Positions 59,998 through 64,000 of a stretch of DNA of 64,000 nucleotides are shown here, in pieces. Source of the DNA: JACQFK01 sp964619955 (GTDB lineage Bacteria; Planctomycetota; MHYJ01; JACPRB01); assembly GCA_964619955.1 (NCBI GenBank), contig CAZUJF010000003.1, positions 186,001-250,000 on the forward strand, written 5' to 3'. A program made the position numbers and the translations under genes. Numbering within the stretch: the stretch's first letter is position 1; each line of letters opens with the position of its first letter. The notes beneath the pieces were generated by a model. It saw only the letters and a list, made by a program, of their open reading frames with translations, was not told where the DNA came from and ran no database searches.

Positions 59998-60794
59998 ACA
60001 CGCCCGTTTCGTCCTACGAAGTGGAACTTCTCTACGGGGAGATCCCGCTCTTCACGCGCGAGGAGATCCTGGAGAAGCTGCGCGACCGCTGCGGGGCGGC
60101 GAGCCCCGTCGACAACTCCAAGGAGGGCGGCTTCAATTTCTTCTTCCCGAACACCCGCGTGCCCTTCAAGGGCCAGGAGATGCCGGTCCAGATCGCGCTC
60201 GAGGTGAAGTCGGGGGCGCTCGGCGCCGAGGAGCTCAAACCCTACCTGTCCCAGACTTGGGACTGGGCGGACAAGCAGAAGGCCGTCGCCCAGCACTCCT
60301 CCCGGATCATCCTCAAGGATCTGCTGGCCCAAGAACTCGCCTACAAGTCCCGTCTCGGGCTCTTCCACAACGTGCTGCTCGGGGTCATGGAACTGCTCAT
60401 GCCCGTGGCGATCATCTGGAAGCCCTCGATGAAGCTCGTCGACCCGATCGCGCTGCGGATGGCCCTGCGCCCCGGCGACAAACGCGAACCCTCCAAGGGC
60501 GCGATCAACGTGCGGCGCACGCTGACCCGCGGGGATTTCAGCGGCGTGGTCATGGACACGATCGGCTTCTCGGCGCTCGGGCTGCCCGACTTCGAAGTCG
60601 CCCTCGGCGACCGCCTGCCGGTGCCCGTCGAGGGCATCCTCCGCGCCCTCGCGCGCTACCAGTTCGACCTGGGCGACGTGATTCCGGACGGCCGCAAGGT
60701 CCCGGGTCCCGCGCCCGAGGGCCACTGGGTCTGCCGGCGCGTGAGCTCCAGCGTCCCGCCGGATCGGAAAGTCATCCTGGTCGGCCCTCCCTAG
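59994..60794 (+). CDS. DUF4261-like protein of unknown function
   Basis: The 266-residue soluble protein begins YEVELLYGEIPLFTREEIL and includes SQTWDWADKQKAVAQHSSRI and MDTIGFSALGLPDFEV, patterns seen in DUF4261 proteins. No catalytic motif is apparent. It starts on an ATGA overlap with phhB, so it belongs to the permease/pterin operon. Its stop codon lies within the first bases of a long hairpin. Confidence 0.65.
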   Translation: MNTPVSSYEVELLYGEIPLFTREEILEKLRDRCGAASPVDNSKEGGFNFFFPNTRVPFKGQEMPVQIALEVKSGALGAEELKPYLSQTWDWADKQKAVAQHSSRIILKDLLAQELAYKSRLGLFHNVLLGVMELLMPVAIIWKPSMKLVDPIALRMALRPGDKREPSKGAINVRRTLTRGDFSGVVMDTIGFSALGLPDFEVALGDRLPVPVEGILRALARYQFDLGDVIPDGRKVPGPAPEGHWVCRRVSSSVPPDRKVILVGPP

Positions 60795-60869
60795 TGGTGA
60801 GTCAACTTACAATCCGTAGGTGCCCGCCGATGCGGGCAACCTACGGATTGAAGTTAGTCGAACCACTAG
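60791..60869. terminator. Long imperfect hairpin between convergent genes, probable bidirectional terminator
   Basis: Arms of about 37 bases (60791-60827 and about 60832-60869) pair with few mismatches and one bulge around a 4-base loop; the inner part AATCCGTAGG...CCTACGGATT and the outer CTAGTGGT...ACCACTAG are perfect. It contains the stop codon of the DUF4261 gene and ends just before the stop of the convergent dehydrogenase gene. No T-run follows, so it may act with Rho or as an RNA stabiliser instead of a classical terminator. Confidence 0.75.
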
Positions 60870-60874
60870 AGGGA

Positions 60875-62014
60875 TCAGGCGATCTCCACGGCCCGGTGGG
60901 TGCGCTGGGATTCCAGCGCGGCCGTGAAGAGCTTGTGCGACTCGAGGGCCTCCTCGGGCTTCACGCAGCCGGTGGGGGCCGCGCCGCCGTTGAGCTCGTC
61001 GAGGAAGGCCGCCCACATCTGCAGGATCGCGTCCGGGAAGCCGAACTCGAAGATCGGCCCCGTGATCGTCGGATAGACCGATTCGCAGCCGAGGCTTTCC
61101 TCGTGCCAGGTCTGCGCGCCGCCCGTGTACTCCATCGAGTAGAAGGATTTCGGGTGCCGCGTCGAGAAGCGGCAGCTGTATTTCGAGCCGAGCACCTCCA
61201 GGCTCCAGGTGTCCGTCTCGCCCGGCGCCATGCGCCAGGCCTTCACCGTCATCGGGAAGGGCTGCCCGTCCGCCGGATTCACGACGTCGCAGTGCAGCGT
61301 GCCGTTGTCCCAGGTCCGGCACGGCACGCGGCCTCCCTTGCCGTCGGGACGCTCCGTCACGATCTTGCCGAGCTGCGCGAAGACGCGCTGCGGCTTCCAC
61401 CCGGCCCGCAGCGGGAGGTGCATCGCGTGCATGCCGAGGTCGCCGAGGCAGCCGTATTCGCCGTTGACCTCGACCATGCGCTTCCAGTTGATCGGCTTGT
61501 CGGGATTCAGGTCGCTGGAGTGCAGAAAGCTCGCGTTGACCTCCAGGATGCGCCCGAAGCGGTTCTCCTTGACCGCCTTGAGGATGCGCTGGGCTCCCGG
61601 AAAGAACGGGAACTCCGACGAGCAGCGCACGAAGACCTTGGGATGCTTCCGGAGCTCCCCGAGGATGGCCTCCGCGGCGGGCAGATCGATCCCGAACGGC
61701 TTCTCGCCGAGCAGGTGTTTTCCGGCGCGGATGATGTCGGTGTAGACCTCGCGGTGCAGGCTGTGGGGCAGGGCGCAATAGACCGCCTCCACCTCCGGAC
61801 TCGCGAGCAGCGCCTTGTAGTCGCTCGTGGCCAGCTTGATCGCGGGGAAGTTCGACTGGTACCAGCCGAAAAGCTGCGGGTTCGTGTCGCAGACGGCGAC
61901 GATCTCCGGCCGGACCTGCAGGCTCGTGAGCGCGCACCAGCGGGCGGCGGCGCTCGCGAACTCGCGGCCCATGAGGCCGCAGCCGATGATGCCGAAGCGG
62001 ACCGTGCGGGCCAT
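60875..62014 (-). CDS. Gfo/Idh/MocA family NAD(P)-dependent oxidoreductase
   Basis: The 379-residue protein has a Rossmann start FGIIGCGLMGREFAS, the family hallmark EKPFGIDLPAAEAIL with the catalytic Lys, and a C-terminal alpha/beta domain with GCLGDLGMHAMHLPLRAGW. It likely oxidises or reduces a sugar or cyclitol. Its ATG overlaps the aldolase stop by one base (TAATG), and with the next two genes it makes a - strand sugar-conversion operon. The substrate is not known. Confidence 0.9.
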   Translation of the reverse strand: MARTVRFGIIGCGLMGREFASAAARWCALTSLQVRPEIVAVCDTNPQLFGWYQSNFPAIKLATSDYKALLASPEVEAVYCALPHSLHREVYTDIIRAGKHLLGEKPFGIDLPAAEAILGELRKHPKVFVRCSSEFPFFPGAQRILKAVKENRFGRILEVNASFLHSSDLNPDKPINWKRMVEVNGEYGCLGDLGMHAMHLPLRAGWKPQRVFAQLGKIVTERPDGKGGRVPCRTWDNGTLHCDVVNPADGQPFPMTVKAWRMAPGETDTWSLEVLGSKYSCRFSTRHPKSFYSMEYTGGAQTWHEESLGCESVYPTITGPIFEFGFPDAILQMWAAFLDELNGGAAPTGCVKPEEALESHKLFTAALESQRTHRAVEIA

Positions 62015-62847
62015 TACTCCTTCACCATCGCCAGGGCCTGCGCCACGGAGGCGTCCTCGTGGACGACGGCCATGAACGCGCGCGTGATGCCGCCGGGGTC
62101 GGCGTGCTGGACCACGTTGCGTCCGTAGACGATGCCCGCCGCGCCCTGCTGCATGAGGTCCCAGGTCCGCTGGAGGATCTCCTTCGTGGGCGCGCGGCCG
62201 CCGCCCCGGACGAGGATGGGCGAGCCCGCCGCCTTCACGACCTGGTGGTACTGCTTCACGTCGTCGCAGGGATCGGCCTTGATGACGTCGGCGCCGAGTT
62301 CGCGCGCCTGCCGGACGAGGGGCAGGATCTTCTTCAGGTCGCCGTCGACCATGTAGCCGCCGGCCTTCGTGTTCTCCTGCATCACGAGCGGCTCGATCAT
62401 GAGCGGCATGCCGTAGCGCTCGCACTTCGGGCGCAGCGCGCAGATGTTCTCGACGCACTGGCCGTGCAGGTCCGGCTGGCCGGGCAGCAGCAGCAGGTTG
62501 ACGACGACGCAGGCCGCGTCGAGCTCGAGGGCCTGTTCGACGGGATCCGCGATCATGCGGCTCCAGAGCGACGCGGGCAGCTTCGGATTGTAGACGTTGG
62601 CGATGTCGGTGCGGAGCACGAGCGCGGGCTTGCGGGGGCCCTGGATGTCCTGCAGGACGCGGGCCTGGCCGACCGTGAGCTGGATCGCGTCGGGCATCGC
62701 CGCGACGATGGTCTTCACCGCCTTCTCGATGTCCTCGATGCCGGAGAGGAAGCTGAGTTCGTTGAAGAAGCCGTGGTCGATGGCGACGTCGAAGCAGCGG
62801 CCCGTGGCGTTGAAGAGCCGGTTCATCCTCGGTTTGCGAAAGCCCAT
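62014..62847 (-). CDS. Class I aldolase of the DeoC/FbaB/LacD type
   Basis: The 277-residue protein is a TIM-barrel aldolase: CFDVAIDHGFFNE, ACVVVNLLLLPGQPD, GADVIKADPCDDV with the Schiff-base Lys candidate, SPILVRGGGRAP and GIVYGRNVVQH. It resembles FbaB-type class I fructose-bisphosphate aldolases and LacD/IolJ-like enzymes. It lies between a dehydrogenase and a PfkB kinase, a set that can convert a sugar acid or inositol derivative via phosphorylation and C-C cleavage. It is 11 bases after the kinase gene. Confidence 0.85.
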   Translation of the reverse strand: MGFRKPRMNRLFNATGRCFDVAIDHGFFNELSFLSGIEDIEKAVKTIVAAMPDAIQLTVGQARVLQDIQGPRKPALVLRTDIANVYNPKLPASLWSRMIADPVEQALELDAACVVVNLLLLPGQPDLHGQCVENICALRPKCERYGMPLMIEPLVMQENTKAGGYMVDGDLKKILPLVRQARELGADVIKADPCDDVKQYHQVVKAAGSPILVRGGGRAPTKEILQRTWDLMQQGAAGIVYGRNVVQHADPGGITRAFMAVVHEDASVAQALAMVKE

Positions 62848-62858
62848 GGGCGTCCCTC

Positions 62859-63800
62859 TTAGAGTTCGGACACGGGGCGCAGGCCCCCGGTCGTCGTTTC
62901 GTGGCCGAGACAGGCGGCGGCGGCCAGATGGCCGAGGTCCAGGCCCTGGCGGACGGGCCAGCCTTCGTGCAGGCCGTAGAGCAGGCCCGCGCAGAACGCG
63001 TCCCCCGCGCCGACGCTGCCGACGATCTTCTTCACGGGTTTGGAGTCGACCCAGGTCTCGCCGTCCGCATCCAGCGCGAGCGCCCCCTCGGGCATGTGGA
63101 CGACGACGAGGTTGTCCCGGCGCAGCTTCTTCGCCGCCTCGGAAAGCGCCTTGCGGTCGAGGCTCTTGTCCGCCTTCCGGATCTCCAGGCCCGCGCACTG
63201 GCCGGCCTCGAGTTCGTTGAGGATCAGGTAGTCGATGTGGTCCAGCGCGGGCAGCACCACTTCGCGCGTGCGGCCGAGCTCTTCCGTGACGAGGTCGACG
63301 GAGGTCTTCACGCCCATGGCCCGGATCCTCTTGAGGATGCGGGCGGCGTGCGGGTCCACGCCGTCGAGGAGCAGCAGATACGCCAGATGCAGGATCTTCG
63401 ACGCGCCCGGATCGATGTCGTCGTCCACGAGCAGGCGGTTGGCCCCGCGGTAATGGAAGAAGGTGCGGCGCCCGGAGGCCTGCACCGTCATGACCTCGGT
63501 GTAGGAGGTGGCCGTCTCCTTGGTGGTGCGGAGGCCGGAGACGTCGATCGTGCGGCGGTAGGCCTCGGCGATGAGCCATTTGCCGTCCTCGTCCGTGCCG
63601 ACGACGCCGACGCCGCGGACGGGGAAGGGGGCTTCCATGAGGGAGAGGTCGATCGCGACGTTGTGCGCGCCGCCGCCTCCGGAGCGGGATTCGGACAGGA
63701 TCGTGACGAGCCGCTCCTCCTGCGGCCAGGCGTCGATGATCTTGACGCGGTCCACGATCCAGTTGCCCGCGCAGGTGATGCCGTGTCGTTTCGTGGCCAT
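62859..63800 (-). CDS. PfkB-family sugar kinase
   Basis: The 313-residue protein has the glycine-rich SRSGGGGAHNVAIDLS near residue 38 and VGSVGAGDAFCAGLLYGL with the catalytic Asp near residue 268. It is the first gene of the - strand cassette and would phosphorylate the sugar that the aldolase later cleaves. The sugar is not known; candidates include ribose, deoxy-keto-gluconate or inositol-derived acids. It is unrelated in detail to the PfkB kinase at 11841. Confidence 0.88.
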   Translation of the reverse strand: MATKRHGITCAGNWIVDRVKIIDAWPQEERLVTILSESRSGGGGAHNVAIDLSLMEAPFPVRGVGVVGTDEDGKWLIAEAYRRTIDVSGLRTTKETATSYTEVMTVQASGRRTFFHYRGANRLLVDDDIDPGASKILHLAYLLLLDGVDPHAARILKRIRAMGVKTSVDLVTEELGRTREVVLPALDHIDYLILNELEAGQCAGLEIRKADKSLDRKALSEAAKKLRRDNLVVVHMPEGALALDADGETWVDSKPVKKIVGSVGAGDAFCAGLLYGLHEGWPVRQGLDLGHLAAAACLGHETTTGGLRPVSEL

Positions 63801-63951
63801 GACCCCGAACGGTAGCGGCCGGCGAGGGGCGAGGTCAATGAAATCTTTGGGGGCGGCCGGAGGCGTTTCTTTCGCGGCGGAGGCCCGTCCGTCGTTATAG
63901 TGGTGGCGGGCGGCGCTTCATGTTGGCCGGGCATTGAACGCCGGGAGTGCG

Positions 63952-64000
63952 ATGGGTCATTCGATCGTTTACTGCGACAATTGCGGGCTGCTGCTGAAGG
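63952..64000 (+). CDS. Start of a zinc-ribbon protein (3' truncated by window edge)
   Basis: Only the first 16 residues are visible. The ATG follows CGGGAG at about 6 bases. The sequence MGHSIVYCDNCGLLLK contains a CxxC knuckle, and openings of this kind occur in planctomycete proteins with N-terminal zinc ribbons. The rest lies outside the window. Confidence 0.6.
   Translation, partial: MGHSIVYCDNCGLLLK

Noticed and set aside
60257..62128. 623-codon + strand frame crossing the convergent hairpin
   Set aside because: It covers parts of two well-supported genes in other frames and reads through the palindrome; no domain is visible.

Overview
The window is a GC-rich stretch of a bacterial chromosome that reads as a member of the Planctomycetota. 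This rests on gene content: cytochrome/DUF1592, DUF1549-DUF1553, DUF1501 and DUF1552 proteins, ThuA-like and DUF1080 proteins, a PVC-type sorbosone-dehydrogenase-like propeller, small BamB-like propeller proteins, and ECF sigma factors paired with membrane anti-sigma proteins carrying large sensor domains. No rRNA, tRNA, CRISPR array, transposase or phage gene was seen. Genes are tightly packed, many with ATGA-type stop/start overlaps, and no gap exceeds about 210 bases. Long open frames on the opposite strand are shadows caused by high GC.

Layout. 1-11.7 kb: surface or periplasmic oxidative and polymer-degradation genes, as a + strand cytochrome/propeller/ThuA set facing - strand DUF1552, DUF1592, DUF1501 and DUF1549/1553 genes. 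11.8-17.1 kb: a PfkB kinase, a long hairpin, and a TetR repressor with a near-consensus promoter and overlapping operator. The TetR gene sits just before a three-domain lipid recycling protein (MFS flippase, PlsC acyltransferase, acyl-ACP synthetase). 17.1-24.3 kb: an ECF sigma factor, a FecR-type anti-sigma protein with a propeller, and three related secreted PQQ-like propeller proteins in one operon. 24.4-30.2 kb: a stand-alone Clp N-domain protein, a ceramidase-like lipoprotein, a small lipoprotein, an MNT/HEPN toxin-antitoxin pair, and an M48 protease/LemA/zinc-ribbon operon. 30.2-38.3 kb: DUF1080, a SpoIIE phosphatase, an HDOD protein, a GGDEF-EAL protein, a DUF5009 acyltransferase, a lipoprotein and a membrane GAF-PAS sensor. 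38.4-42.4 kb: a duplicated-module protein of unknown function, nagA and an FGGY kinase.

42.4-51.5 kb is a complete phosphate module: OprP-type porin, PstS, PstC, PstA, two PstB proteins, PhoU, PhoB-like regulator and PhoR-like kinase. It holds the two most unusual observations. PstS appears circularly permuted, with its C-terminal half before its N-terminal half. The two PstB ATPases carry complementary defects that predict a heterodimer with one canonical and one degenerate ATP site, whereas PstB is normally a homodimer.

51.5-64 kb: an EAL-domain response regulator, a Rho factor that lacks the usual RNA-binding cold-shock domain and instead has a Gly/Gln/His/Arg-rich tail, an esterase, a second ECF sigma factor with a 951-residue zinc-finger anti-sigma/DUF4349 fusion, an MFS permease, pterin dehydratase, a DUF4261 protein, and a - strand sugar cassette (Gfo/Idh/MocA dehydrogenase, aldolase, PfkB kinase). 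Four large palindromes sit at gene boundaries (12976-13035, 36396-36493, 54695-54754, 60791-60869). They are not explained by ordinary annotation.
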